Assembly: GCF_011044155.1 (NCBI RefSeq)
Contig: NZ_CP049056.1
Coordinates: 186,001 to 250,000 of the forward strand
DNA length: 64,000 bases
Source: Pikeienuella piscinae
GTDB taxonomy: Bacteria; Pseudomonadota; Alphaproteobacteria; Rhodobacterales; Rhodobacteraceae
Reading direction: 5' to 3'
Below, one piece after another: positions 17,213-25,630 of this stretch. Position 1 is the stretch's first letter, and each line of letters opens with the position of its first letter. Both the position numbers and the translations under genes were made by a program. Under the pieces are notes generated by a model. The model ran no database searches. It saw only the letters and a list, made by a program, of their open reading frames with translations, and had not been told where the DNA came from.

Positions 17213-18079
17213 ATGTTCAGCGACGGGCTTTTTGACGGCAAGCGCATTCTCGTGACCGGGGGCGGGACCGGACTCGGTCGGGCGATGGCGGAGCGATTGC
17301 TTGCGCTCGGCGCCGATATCGTCATCTGCGGCCGGCGCGAGAACGTGCTCCAAGCGGCTGCGAAGGAGATGACCGCGAAAGGCGGGCGGGTGGACTGCTA
17401 CGGGCTGGACATCCGCAACGCCCAGGCCGTCGATGAGATGGTCGCGGATATCTTCGCCACCGGCGGGCTCACCGGCCTTCTGAACAACGCCGCCGGCAAT
17501 TTCATCGCCCGGACCGAAGATCTCTCGCCGAAGGGTTTCGACGCCGTCGCCAATATCGTCATGCACGGCACGTTCTATGTGACGCAGGCGGTCGGCAAGC
17601 GCTGGATCGCGGCGGGGCAGGGCGGCTCGGTCCTCTCCATCGTCGTCACCTGGGTGCGCAATGGCGGCCCCTTCGTCACCCCCTCCGCCATGTCGAAGGC
17701 GGCGGTGGCGGCGATGACGAAATCGCTGGCGGCTGAATGGGGCCGCTACGGCGTGCGCCTCAACGCCGTCGCGCCCGGCGAGATCCCGACCGAGGGCATG
17801 TCGAAGCGCCTCAATCCCGGCGAGACGCCTGGCGCCCGCACCGCGGCGCGCAACCCGATGGGGCGCGTCGGGACGATGGAGGAATTGCAGAACCTCGCGG
17901 CATTCCTCCTCTCCGACGGCTGCCCGTGGCTTACCGGCGAGGTCATCGCGATGGACGGCGCCCAGGCGCTGGCGACCGGCGGCAACTTCTATGAATTGCG
18001 TGAATGGGGCGACGCGGAGTGGAAAGCCGCCCGTGAGCGGATCGAGGCGGTGAACGCGAAGGACCGCAAGGAGCGGTGA
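17213..18079 (+). CDS. SDR family oxidoreductase resembling 2,4-dienoyl-CoA reductase
   Basis: The 288-residue protein has the Rossmann motif TGGGTGLGRAMAE near residues 15-27, NNAAGNFIA near 90, and an AVAPGEIPTEG segment after the active site. The usual catalytic tetrad Tyr is absent: the YxxxK position reads MSKAAVAAMTK, so Lys is kept but not Tyr. This loss is characteristic of the 2,4-dienoyl-CoA reductase (DECR) branch, which uses other residues and NADPH to reduce dienoyl-CoA esters in unsaturated fatty acid breakdown. SLAAEWGRYGVRLNAVAPG also matches that branch. A GGAGGG ribosome binding site precedes the ATG. It stands alone, divergent from the FAD oxidase. Confidence 0.85.
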   Translation: MFSDGLFDGKRILVTGGGTGLGRAMAERLLALGADIVICGRRENVLQAAAKEMTAKGGRVDCYGLDIRNAQAVDEMVADIFATGGLTGLLNNAAGNFIARTEDLSPKGFDAVANIVMHGTFYVTQAVGKRWIAAGQGGSVLSIVVTWVRNGGPFVTPSAMSKAAVAAMTKSLAAEWGRYGVRLNAVAPGEIPTEGMSKRLNPGETPGARTAARNPMGRVGTMEELQNLAAFLLSDGCPWLTGEVIAMDGAQALATGGNFYELREWGDAEWKAARERIEAVNAKDRKER

Positions 18080-18530
18080 GGGAACGGTCGTCATTGGCGA
18101 TCACCCGGTGATATTGACTATCGATGAGCGAACGCCTAGCTCTCAATACATGTTGGCGCACGCAGACCATTTCCGGTTTCTTCTGCTGAACCGCTCGGTT
18201 CCCCGGGCGGGATAAGCGCGTTCGCGCCTGCCAGACCTCCCGGGGCCTCCTCAATATCCTGAACCCAGCGCGCGACGATTTATCGTCCGAGGAGCCGCCA
18301 TGTCCCGCATCGACCATTCGCCTTCGCACTCTACAGATTCCCGCGATCGCCTGAAATCGCCCTCCGTGCGGCCGACAGAAACGCCGGCGGTTCTCGCGGA
18401 AGGGCGCCGCGCCGGCTGACCCTCCGTCCGCGCTGACGGACCGAGCCAACCGGACGCTCCGGCGCCCGGCGGTCCGCTTCACCGGCCCCATACGCACGTC
18501 CAGTTCCGAGCCACCTTCAGGAGAAGAGCA
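18080..18530. other. Intergenic region between SDR and rnk genes
   Basis: About 450 bases without a recognisable protein family. The left 200 bases are less GC-rich than the surroundings (for example gatattgactatcgatgag near 18110) and may hold a promoter. A 39-codon ORF with a good ribosome binding site lies at 18300-18419, listed separately. The last 25 bases hold AGGAGA, the ribosome binding site of rnk. Confidence 0.5.
18300..18419 (+). CDS. Putative 39-residue ORF upstream of rnk
   Basis: The ATG at 18300 is preceded by GAGGAG with a five-base spacer. The predicted peptide starts MSRIDHSPSHSTDSRDRLK and is rich in Ser, Arg and Pro. I do not recognise it. It ends 111 bases before rnk. 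The ribosome binding site and lack of another reading make it worth recording, but codon usage in so short a frame proves little. Confidence 0.3.
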   Translation: MSRIDHSPSHSTDSRDRLKSPSVRPTETPAVLAEGRRAG

Positions 18531-18977
18531 ATGACGCCCCTCAAGACCGAGCCCGCCAAGAAACGCCGCATTCGCGATCCGAAGATCGTCATCGACGCCC
18601 GGCATCTCGATCATATCGAGGCCCTCGCCGAAGGCGCCATGCAGCGCAACCCGACCATGGCCGACCGGCTCCTGCACGAGATCGGGCGCGCCCGCGTCGC
18701 GCCTTCGAAGAAGATGCCGAAGACTGTCGTCTCGATCGGCAGCATCGTGACCTATCGGGACGAGACGACGGGACAGGAGCGCACGGTCCAGTTGGTCTAC
18801 CCGGAGGATGCCGACATCGCCCGCCAGCGCGTCTCGCTGATGACGCCGATCGGCGTCGCGTTGCTCGGTCTGGCCGAAGGCGCCGCCTTCTACTGGGATA
18901 CGCGGGACGATCAACGCCGGACGCTGACGGTGATCCGCGTCGAGCAGCCCGCCGACGCCGAGCAGAGCGCGGGCTGA
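18531..18977 (+). CDS. Rnk-type nucleoside diphosphate kinase regulator (GreA/GreB-like)
   Basis: The 148-residue protein has an N-terminal part with a short helical arm (ARHLDHIEALAEGAMQRN, residues 24-41) and a GreA/GreB C-terminal FKBP-like domain: VVSIGSIVTYRDETTGQERT, VQLVYPEDADIARQRVSLM, TPIGVALLGLAEGAAFYW. This is the Rnk layout: RNA polymerase secondary-channel relatives with an arm too short to stimulate transcript cleavage. In Escherichia and Pseudomonas Rnk alters nucleoside diphosphate kinase levels. The start follows AGGAGA. It precedes mscS by 122 bases, with a strong hairpin between. Confidence 0.87.
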   Translation: MTPLKTEPAKKRRIRDPKIVIDARHLDHIEALAEGAMQRNPTMADRLLHEIGRARVAPSKKMPKTVVSIGSIVTYRDETTGQERTVQLVYPEDADIARQRVSLMTPIGVALLGLAEGAAFYWDTRDDQRRTLTVIRVEQPADAEQSAG

Positions 18978-19031
18978 TCGGGCGCCGGCCCGCCATGACC
19001 GTATGAAGCCGCCCCGCCGAGGGCGCAGGAG

Positions 19032-19061
19032 GACGGGCGCCGCGACCTGGCGGCGCCCGTC
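19032..19061 (+). terminator. Strong GC hairpin between rnk and mscS
   Basis: A perfect 12-base-pair inverted repeat (19032-19043 with 19050-19061) surrounds a six-base loop GACCTG. There is no run of T after it on the plus strand, so it is not a classical intrinsic terminator. It could attenuate read-through from rnk or stabilise the upstream mRNA 3' end. Confidence 0.5.
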
Positions 19062-19099
19062 GTCGATCCGTTCACCCCCGTCATGAGGAGCGCGTCGAG

Positions 19100-20035
19100 A
19101 TGAGCGCCATGAATCATGCGAGACAGCTTCTCTGGCCGACCGTTCTCGTCGTCCTGAGCGTCGGGTTGGCGCTCTTCCAAGTCGAGCTCACCGGCGTCTT
19201 CGGCGACAGCGAGATGCTGGCGCTCTCCTTCCGGGCGCTGGCCTATTTCGCCGCCGCCTGGCTCGCGGGCCGGCTCGTCGCCGTGGCGCTCGACCAGACC
19301 GCGGGGCGCCGGCGCCCCTATCCGCGGCTTCTGAAGGACATGTTCGCGGCGCTCTTCTTCATGGCCGCCTTCGCCGCGACCGTCGCGCTCGTGATGGGCG
19401 AGGGCGCGGTCGGCGCGCTGGCCGGGTCCGGCATCATCCTGGCGCTGATCGGCTTCGCCATCCGCAACGTCGTGGCGGACACGCTCTCCGGCGTCGCGCT
19501 CGGCGTCGAGGGGCCGTTTCGCATCGGCGACTGGATCGACATCGACAAGCTCGCCCTCGGCAAGGTGATCGAGATCGGCTGGCGGACGACGCGCATCCTG
19601 ACCGCGGATTCGACCTACCTGATCCTGCCCAACAGCCAGATCGCTCGCCAGCGCATCACCAACTATTCCGCGCCGAGACCGCATTACCGCGCCCAGATCG
19701 CCATCACCCTCGACCACACCATGCCGATCGGAACCGCGCGCGAGATCATGCAGGCGGCGACGCGCGGCGCGAAGCTGATCCAGCAGGACCCGGCGCCCGA
19801 TATCCGCGTCCAGTCCTATGACGAGGGCGGCATCACCTACGCCGTGCGCTACTGGGTCTCGCGGTTCGAGCGGCATGTGGACTGCCGCGACGAGGTCTAT
19901 TCCGTCATCGACAAGGCGCTCCGCGACGCCGGCATCGTCGCCCCGCACCGCCGCATCGAACTGGTTCGCGCCCACCAGACCCCCCGCCCCGCGCCTTTCG
20001 AGAGGGCGGAGCCGATTGAGGCGGACGCGATGTGA
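19100..20035 (+). CDS. Small-conductance mechanosensitive channel (MscS family)
   Basis: The 311-residue membrane protein has three hydrophobic segments at about 10-30, 40-60 and 78-100. The pore-lining helix and beta domain follow, with GSGIILALIGFAIRNVVADT, SGVALGVEGPFRIGDWIDID and the family-typical RTTRILTADSTYLILPNSQI. This is the standard MscS core, gating on membrane tension to release solutes after osmotic downshock. The C-terminal 110 residues form the cytoplasmic vestibule, ending in a Pro-rich tail. It is the last GC-rich gene before the AT-rich inserted region that begins about 90 bases downstream. Confidence 0.94.
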   Translation: MSAMNHARQLLWPTVLVVLSVGLALFQVELTGVFGDSEMLALSFRALAYFAAAWLAGRLVAVALDQTAGRRRPYPRLLKDMFAALFFMAAFAATVALVMGEGAVGALAGSGIILALIGFAIRNVVADTLSGVALGVEGPFRIGDWIDIDKLALGKVIEIGWRTTRILTADSTYLILPNSQIARQRITNYSAPRPHYRAQIAITLDHTMPIGTAREIMQAATRGAKLIQQDPAPDIRVQSYDEGGITYAVRYWVSRFERHVDCRDEVYSVIDKALRDAGIVAPHRRIELVRAHQTPRPAPFERAEPIEADAM

Positions 20036-20301
20036 GGGGGGAGGGTGCCGGAGCGGACCGCTGCCGAGTCGTCTCCGGGCGGCGGTTCGTGGTTGTAGAC
20101 GGGAGCGGATATTCGTCGCCGGCGCGAAATGGCAAGGAAGAAAGCTAAATCGACGTACGCTTGGCGCGTCGTGCTTTTCTGGATACGACTTACATACGAG
20201 AACTTATGCGCAAACGGCGCTTGCCGCGATCAGGTCTCAGTTGCTTGGAACTTGATTTTGAGACACTTACAAGGAACGACACGTCAAGAGCATGGTAAAG
20301 C

Positions 20302-21621
20302 ATGGCATATGGATTTGATGAGCGCCCGAACACGGCATTGACGGCGGATGCGACGAAACACCTTGAATCAATTAAGAGCTCCGAATACGCAGTTCTTGTT
20401 GGGCGTAATAATTGCGGCAAGTCGTTTCTCCTAAAGACGCTTACAGAGAAAATTGGACAGGAGGCGGCGTATATTGGTCCAGCGAGATATACGAATTTTA
20501 ATAGACTTGCATTTTATACACCAAATCGACGGAGGAAGAAAGAATGGTGGCAGAAATTTTCCCAGTGGAGGAGAGAAAATCACAATATGGACAATTCTCC
20601 GATAGATCTGCAGAGAGCGATTGCCGAATTTGATGATGTGACAATAAATGTATTCTTTGGATTGATGAGAGAATTACTTAATATAGATATTGAAATAGCA
20701 AAGGCGGATCCTACAAATGAAATGTCTCAACCTTACCTGAGCTGCGGTGGCCATAATCTTTCGTACACGAGCTCTGGAACTAGGCTAATAGCATCTATAC
20801 TAACATGTCTCTTAGACAAAGAGTATAAGGTTATTCTTATAGGCGAACCTGAGCTTGGCATTAGTCCAGAAGTACAGGGAGTTCTTGCGGATTTTTTATT
20901 TAGCAAGAAATCTAGACAAAAGTATTTTTCACATATCGAAACTTTGATCTTCGCCACTCATTCGACAGTATTCTTGAATAGAAAGAGAATATCAGACAAT
21001 TACATGGTAGAGAAATCTGGTGACACAATTGATATTTCTAGGGTCCAAACTCAGCAGGACCTTAACGGCATCCACTTTTTCCTTTTGGGTAATCGATTAG
21101 AAACACTATATCTGCCTAGCGGTATTTTTATTGTCGAGGGGAAGTGTGATGAGATATATCTTAAACGGCTGTTCGAGATTGAGTTCCCCGGAGCAGTGCT
21201 CAGCGTTGTGCAAGCTGGAGACGACTCTAGAATTTCTCAGGTTATTAGTATTGCGTCTGGGTTCTTCTCCGACCTTCAAAAAAGTCCGTATCGAGATCGC
21301 ATTGTTCCGGTCCTAGACTCAGTTCACGCCAACGGGCTGGTCGGGAAAATTGTTAAACAAGGTATCCCGATGGATAACATTGTTATTTGGTCAAAGAACG
21401 GTATTGAGCATTTTTATCCTGAGAATATCTTCGATGATATTTTTGGCGAAGGCGGAGAACTTGTAATTGATGGCGATTCAATCTCTCGCAATGGCGTTTC
21501 TTATAAGAAATTTGAACTTGCAGAGAAGGTAACAGCAAGATTATCTACGAATGCGACTCACCCAAGCGAGGTAGATAAAAAGCTTTTATCCAAGGTTCGT
21601 GGGATGATTGGTGAGGCGTAG
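20302..21621 (+). CDS. OLD-like AAA/ABC ATPase with TOPRIM-like C-terminus, probable anti-phage or DNA-acting protein
   Basis: The 439-residue protein differs sharply from its neighbours in base composition; two sampled 60-base lines (20641 and 21001) hold only 14 and 25 G or C. The ATPase half has Walker A GRNNCGKS at 34-41, an ABC-like signature YTSSGTRLIA at 155-164, a Walker B strand VILIGEPELG at 177-186 and an H-loop FATHS at 217-221. The C-terminal half starts IFIVEGKCDEIYLKRL (Glu279), has VPVLDSVH (Asp339) and KNGIEHFYPENIF, as in TOPRIM parts of OLD nucleases. In Walker B the residue before the catalytic Glu is Gly instead of Asp/Glu, and the TOPRIM DxD is DSV. No GajB-type helicase or AriB-like gene adjoins. 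Start choice is uncertain: the ATG at 20302 lacks a clear ribosome binding site. Confidence 0.8.
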   Translation: MAYGFDERPNTALTADATKHLESIKSSEYAVLVGRNNCGKSFLLKTLTEKIGQEAAYIGPARYTNFNRLAFYTPNRRRKKEWWQKFSQWRRENHNMDNSPIDLQRAIAEFDDVTINVFFGLMRELLNIDIEIAKADPTNEMSQPYLSCGGHNLSYTSSGTRLIASILTCLLDKEYKVILIGEPELGISPEVQGVLADFLFSKKSRQKYFSHIETLIFATHSTVFLNRKRISDNYMVEKSGDTIDISRVQTQQDLNGIHFFLLGNRLETLYLPSGIFIVEGKCDEIYLKRLFEIEFPGAVLSVVQAGDDSRISQVISIASGFFSDLQKSPYRDRIVPVLDSVHANGLVGKIVKQGIPMDNIVIWSKNGIEHFYPENIFDDIFGEGGELVIDGDSISRNGVSYKKFELAEKVTARLSTNATHPSEVDKKLLSKVRGMIGEA

Positions 21622-21940
21622 TTTGGTATTGCTAAAGTCTGTTTTTGTTGCATTATTTAGTCCCTCTGTCTTGGCGTTACTGGAAAAAATTCCGCAAAAT
21701 CAGGCAGCGACCGCGGTGCATAGATCTCAAGCGCATTCAGGCGCCTACTTTCGAGAAGCTGCGCTGGACAAATCGGTGACTAGTCAACCGCCGGTTTGGG
21801 TCGCCGCTTCCGACGCGAAGTCTTCAACCCCAACAGCGTCCACCCACCAACCCCCCACGCAACACCACCGCGCGCTCCTGTCAGACTTTCCTAACCAGCT
21901 TCCCCGATCCTCCCCGCCGTTTGAACCGAAGGAGGAAGCC
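21622..21940. other. Composition boundary between the AT-rich gene and the ParB-like gene
   Basis: These 319 bases start AT-rich (ttttgttgcattatttag near 21640-21662) and turn GC-rich from about 21700. An open frame runs through it in phase with the ParB-like gene but its residues look like noise, and a strong ribosome binding site marks the real start downstream. The right edge of the foreign segment probably lies within 21690-21790. I saw no clear repeat shared with the left edge near 20100. Confidence 0.45.
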
Positions 21941-22834
21941 ATGGCCGTCGCCGATCCGCCGCATGAGGAAGCCACGCATCTGATCCCGATCGGGGAGATC
22001 GACCCCGACCGTCTTCTGCTCCGCGACCGCATCACGAAAGACGCGCCGGCGATGGAGGAGCTGATCAACGCCATCCTCCGCTCCGGGCTCCGCTCCCCGA
22101 TCGAGGTTTTCAAGCTGAGCCAGGCGCGCCCGCCGCATGTCTACGGGCTGGTCTCCGGTTTTCGCCGGCTCGGGGCGTTCCGCCTCCTGACCGAGCGGAG
22201 CGGCGCCGATATCTGGAAGCGCATCCCCGCCTTTCTCCGCCAGCCGGAATCCGAGCAGGACATGCTCCGACGTATCGTCGAGGAGAACGACGTGCGCCGC
22301 GACGTCTCGCCATGGGAGAAGGCCCGCGTCGCCGTCAGCGCGGCTGACCGGGGGTATTTCGAAAGCGTCGAATCAGCGGTCGACGCGCTCTATTCCACCG
22401 CCTCGCCGATGAAGCGCAGCCGGATCCGCGCCGCCACCCGCGCCGTCATCCTGCTCGACGATTATCTCGCCGACCCCTGGCGCCTCAGCGAGCGGCAATG
22501 CGCCCGCATCGCCGCCGCCGCCGAGCGCGAGAATTTCGGCGAGGCCATGCAGGTCGCCCTGATCGAGACCAAGGAGCGCAATTTCGAGGGCCAGTGGCGG
22601 CTGATCGAGCCGCTGATCGCCGAATCCGAGCGCCCGCGCCGCGCCACGGCGACGCCGATGGCCGAGGGTCGTCCGCGCCGGGTTCTCCGCGCCCGCCGCA
22701 CCCTGACCGTGCGCCGCGAGCGCACCCGCGACGGCTACAGCCTCCACTTCACCGGCAAGCTGGCCGAGGAGGGGCTGATCGAGGATGTGCTGGACGATAT
22801 CGAGCGCAAATTCGCCCCCGCGCCGGCGGATTGA
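21941..22834 (+). CDS. ParB/RepB-like N-terminal domain protein (orphan, no ParA alongside)
   Basis: The 297-residue protein starts at the ATG at 21941, which follows a near-perfect AAGGAGGAAGCC ribosome binding site; the open frame upstream is rejected. It has a ParB N-terminal domain: HLIPIGEIDPDRLLLRDR, GLRSPIEVF (49-57), the altered box SGFRRLGAFRL (72-82) in place of GERRxRA, and EENDVRRDVSPWEKARV (114-130), matching the ENxxRxDxxPxE CTP-binding motif. A helical middle follows, and a basic C-terminus ends near SLHFTGKLAEEGLIEDV, like RepB tails. Canonical ParB loads on DNA at parS and slides as a CTP switch. With no parA or repA nearby this copy may instead act as a regulator or accessory partition factor. 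Its GC content is that of the host. Confidence 0.82.
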   Translation: MAVADPPHEEATHLIPIGEIDPDRLLLRDRITKDAPAMEELINAILRSGLRSPIEVFKLSQARPPHVYGLVSGFRRLGAFRLLTERSGADIWKRIPAFLRQPESEQDMLRRIVEENDVRRDVSPWEKARVAVSAADRGYFESVESAVDALYSTASPMKRSRIRAATRAVILLDDYLADPWRLSERQCARIAAAAERENFGEAMQVALIETKERNFEGQWRLIEPLIAESERPRRATATPMAEGRPRRVLRARRTLTVRRERTRDGYSLHFTGKLAEEGLIEDVLDDIERKFAPAPAD

Positions 22835-22939
22835 AGAGGCGCGCTAACAATGCATTAACTATTTTAATATTGTGATTTCAGTAGCTTGCGGCGGATAACC
22901 ATGGTTATGCCCGGTTATCCGCCGCCATACCCGCCCATG

Positions 22940-25384
22940 TCAGCCCCGCATCCGCGCTCCGTCGGCGTCGAAAAGCGGCGTCGTGATCAGCCGGGCCTTC
23001 CGCATCTCCCCGAGGATTTCGATGGAAGCCGCCAGCCCGTCGACCGCCTGATCGATCGGAACGAACCCGAGCGCGACCGAGGTTTTCGCGTAGTGCGAAT
23101 ACCCCCCCGATGTGCAGAACCCCCGCACCTTTCCCTCGATCCAGATCGGTTCGTAAGCCACCACGTCGGCGTCCGCCGCATCGACGGCGAAGGCGCAGAG
23201 TTTGCGCGCCGGCCCGGCGGATTTTTCCGCCAGCGCCGGCCCTTTCCCGATCCAGTCGGCCGGCTTGTTCCAGGCGATGAACCGGTCCATCCCGGTCTCC
23301 GCCGGCGTGTAGTCGGGGCTGTATTCCCGCAGCCATGAGCCGAAGAATTTGTCGAGCCGGAGGCTCATCATCGCCCGCATACCGAAGGGCTTCATTCCTA
23401 ACCCCTCGCCGGCCTCGGCAAGCGCCGCGTAGAGCGCCCGCTGATCGTCCGCGCCGACATAAATCTCGTAGCCGAGATCGCCGGTGTAGGAGACCCGCTG
23501 CACCAGCGCCCGCGTCAGCCCGACATCCATCTCCCGCGCGTCCATGAACCGGAACGCCCCGGCCGAGACATCGGCCCGCGTTGTGCGCGCCAGCAATTCA
23601 CGCGCCTTCGGCCCGGCGATCTGGAACCCGATCCGGCGGGTCGAGACGTTCTCCACCGCGACGCCTTCTGGCGGCAGATGCGCCTCGAACCAGCGCATGT
23701 GGAACGCCTGCGCCGAATAGCTGGCGGTGACCTGGAAACGCCCCTCAGCAAGGCAGGTGACGGTGAAGTCGCCGATTAGCTTGCCCTTCGGTGAAAGCAT
23801 CGGCGTCAGCGAAAGCCGGCCCGGCTTCGGGATGCGCCCGGCCATGATCCGGTCGAGCCAGTCCCGCGCCCCCGGCCCGGTGACGAGATACTTGCCGAAA
23901 TTGTGGATCTCGTTGATCCCCACCGCTTCGCGCACCGCCATCACCTCGCCGGCGATGGCGGCGAAGGCGTTGGAGCGTCGAAAGCTCGGCGTTTCCCACA
24001 AGGGCTCACCCGCCGGCGCGAAGTAGTTCACCGCCTCCATCCCGAATCCGGCCCCGAAAACCGCGCGCTGTTCGCGCCAGATGTCATAGGCGGGGGTGGT
24101 CTGGAACGGGCGCGCCGCCGGCAGTTCCTCGTTCGGGTAGCCGATGGAGAAACGGCGCTGGTAATTCTCACGCACCTTGGCGCGAGTGTAGCCCGGCGTG
24201 ATCCAGCGCCCGGCATGGCGGTCGGTCCTGAGTTCGCCGAAGCGTGAGACGTCCATGGCGAAGACGTCGCGCTCCGCTTCGCCCTCGACCATCCACTGCG
24301 CGAGGCTGAGGCCGACGCCGCCGCCCTGGCTGAACCCCGCCATCACCGCGCAGGCCGACCAGTAATTTCGCAGCCCCGGAACCGGCCCGACCAGCGGATT
24401 GCCGTCGGGGGCGAAGGTGAAGGGGCCGTTGATCACCCGCTTGATTCCCGCGCGCTCCAGCACCGGAAAGCGGCGATAAGCGAATTCGACCGAGTCGGAG
24501 ATCCGGTCGAGCTTGTTCTCCAGGAGCTCATGCCCGAAATCAGCCGGCGTGCCGTCCACCGCCCAGGCGTCGCAGGGCTGCTCGTAAAAGCCGATGCAAA
24601 GCCCGCGCCCCTCCTGCCGCAGATAGCTCTCGCCGCCGGGGTCCATCATGTGCGGAAGCTCGGTCTCGCGGTCATAAACCTCCGGCGTCTCCTCGGTGAC
24701 GAGATACTGATGCTCCATCGGATGGAGCGGCAGGAAAAGCCCGGCCAGCGCCCCGACCTCCCGCGCCCAGAGCCCACCGGCGTTCACCACATGTTCGGCG
24801 TGGATCGTCCCGTCCTTGGTCACCACGTCCCATGTTCCGTCGGCGCGCGGGTTGGTCTCCAGCACCGGGTTGCGGAGCACGATCTCCGCCCCCGCCATCC
24901 GCGCCGCCTTCGCGTAGGCGTGGGTGGTCCCCGAGGGGTCGAGATGGCCGTCGAGCGGGTCGTAGAGGCCGCCGATCACGCCCTCGGTGTTGGTGATCGG
25001 CGAGAGCTTCCTGATTTCGTCGGGGCCGACGAGTTCGGTTTCCAGGCCCATATAGCGGTGCTTGGCGCGCTCGGCTTTCAGAAAATCCATGCGCTCTGGC
25101 GTGTCGGCCAGAGTCACCCCACCGACATGGTGGAGGCCGCAGGACAGGCCCGTCAGCGCCTCCAGTTCCTTGTAGAGTCGGATCGTGTAGCCTTGCAGAG
25201 CCGCCATGTTGGTGTCGGCGTTGAGCGTGTGAAACCCGCCCGCCGCATGCCATGTGGAGCCGGAGGTGAGTTCCGAGCGTTCCACCAGCATCACGTCGGT
25301 CCAGCCGAACTTGGTGAGATGGTAGAGCACCGAGCAGCCGACGACGCCGCCTCCGATCACTACGACTCGGGTCTCTGTCTTCAT
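22940..25384 (-). CDS. FAD-dependent oxidase fused to GcvT domain (dimethylglycine/sarcosine dehydrogenase type)
   Basis: The 814-residue protein starts at the ATG at 25384 behind AAGAGGAGA. The N-terminal DAO domain shows VVIGGGVVGCSVLYHLTKFG and LVERSELTSGSTWHAAGGFH, including the His of the covalent-flavin segment seen in dimethylglycine dehydrogenases. FAO_M and GCV_T domains follow from about residue 370 and 430: NYFAPAGEPLWETPSFRRSN, VREAVGINEIHNFGKYLVTG, RVSYTGDLGYEIYVGADDQ and the GcvT C-terminal barrel with GYSHYAKTSVALGFVP. Such enzymes demethylate glycine-betaine-derived amines and pass the methyl group to tetrahydrofolate on the GcvT part. The product would be methylene-THF, linking it to the C1 genes at the left of the window. 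It stands alone on its strand. Confidence 0.92.
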   Translation of the reverse strand: MKTETRVVVIGGGVVGCSVLYHLTKFGWTDVMLVERSELTSGSTWHAAGGFHTLNADTNMAALQGYTIRLYKELEALTGLSCGLHHVGGVTLADTPERMDFLKAERAKHRYMGLETELVGPDEIRKLSPITNTEGVIGGLYDPLDGHLDPSGTTHAYAKAARMAGAEIVLRNPVLETNPRADGTWDVVTKDGTIHAEHVVNAGGLWAREVGALAGLFLPLHPMEHQYLVTEETPEVYDRETELPHMMDPGGESYLRQEGRGLCIGFYEQPCDAWAVDGTPADFGHELLENKLDRISDSVEFAYRRFPVLERAGIKRVINGPFTFAPDGNPLVGPVPGLRNYWSACAVMAGFSQGGGVGLSLAQWMVEGEAERDVFAMDVSRFGELRTDRHAGRWITPGYTRAKVRENYQRRFSIGYPNEELPAARPFQTTPAYDIWREQRAVFGAGFGMEAVNYFAPAGEPLWETPSFRRSNAFAAIAGEVMAVREAVGINEIHNFGKYLVTGPGARDWLDRIMAGRIPKPGRLSLTPMLSPKGKLIGDFTVTCLAEGRFQVTASYSAQAFHMRWFEAHLPPEGVAVENVSTRRIGFQIAGPKARELLARTTRADVSAGAFRFMDAREMDVGLTRALVQRVSYTGDLGYEIYVGADDQRALYAALAEAGEGLGMKPFGMRAMMSLRLDKFFGSWLREYSPDYTPAETGMDRFIAWNKPADWIGKGPALAEKSAGPARKLCAFAVDAADADVVAYEPIWIEGKVRGFCTSGGYSHYAKTSVALGFVPIDQAVDGLAASIEILGEMRKARLITTPLFDADGARMRG

Positions 25385-25630
25385 AGCGGGTCTCCTCTTA
25401 CGACATTTGCACCCGGTCAGAAGCGCCGGCGGCGCGCAAGTCGAAAAGCGGCGCGCGCCGCCGGGTTTTCGCATCTTCGGGACCGAAAGCGGCCGGGAGG
25501 CGGGCCCGGCGCGCCGTCGGCGTCCAACGCCTCGGGCGCGGGGACGGGGGCGGCTGCTCGGGAATCGACGCCCCTGGCGGCGCGGTCGCCGCCGCGGGGG
25601 AGCGTCGCCGTGGCGACGGTCGGTTGGAGT

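Noticed and set aside
20036-20130. Left attachment site of the AT-rich segment
   Set aside because: No direct or inverted repeat matching the right boundary (21690-21790) could be seen, and no tRNA or integrase lies next to it.
20129-20341. 70-codon frame before and overlapping the OLD-like gene
   Set aside because: No ribosome binding site of note, overlaps the larger gene in another frame, and no family resemblance; could be revisited if the OLD-like start is wrong.
21608-21940. 111-codon upstream extension in frame with the ParB-like gene
   Set aside because: The extension spans the composition boundary, looks like noise, and a strong AAGGAGGA site marks 21941 as the start.
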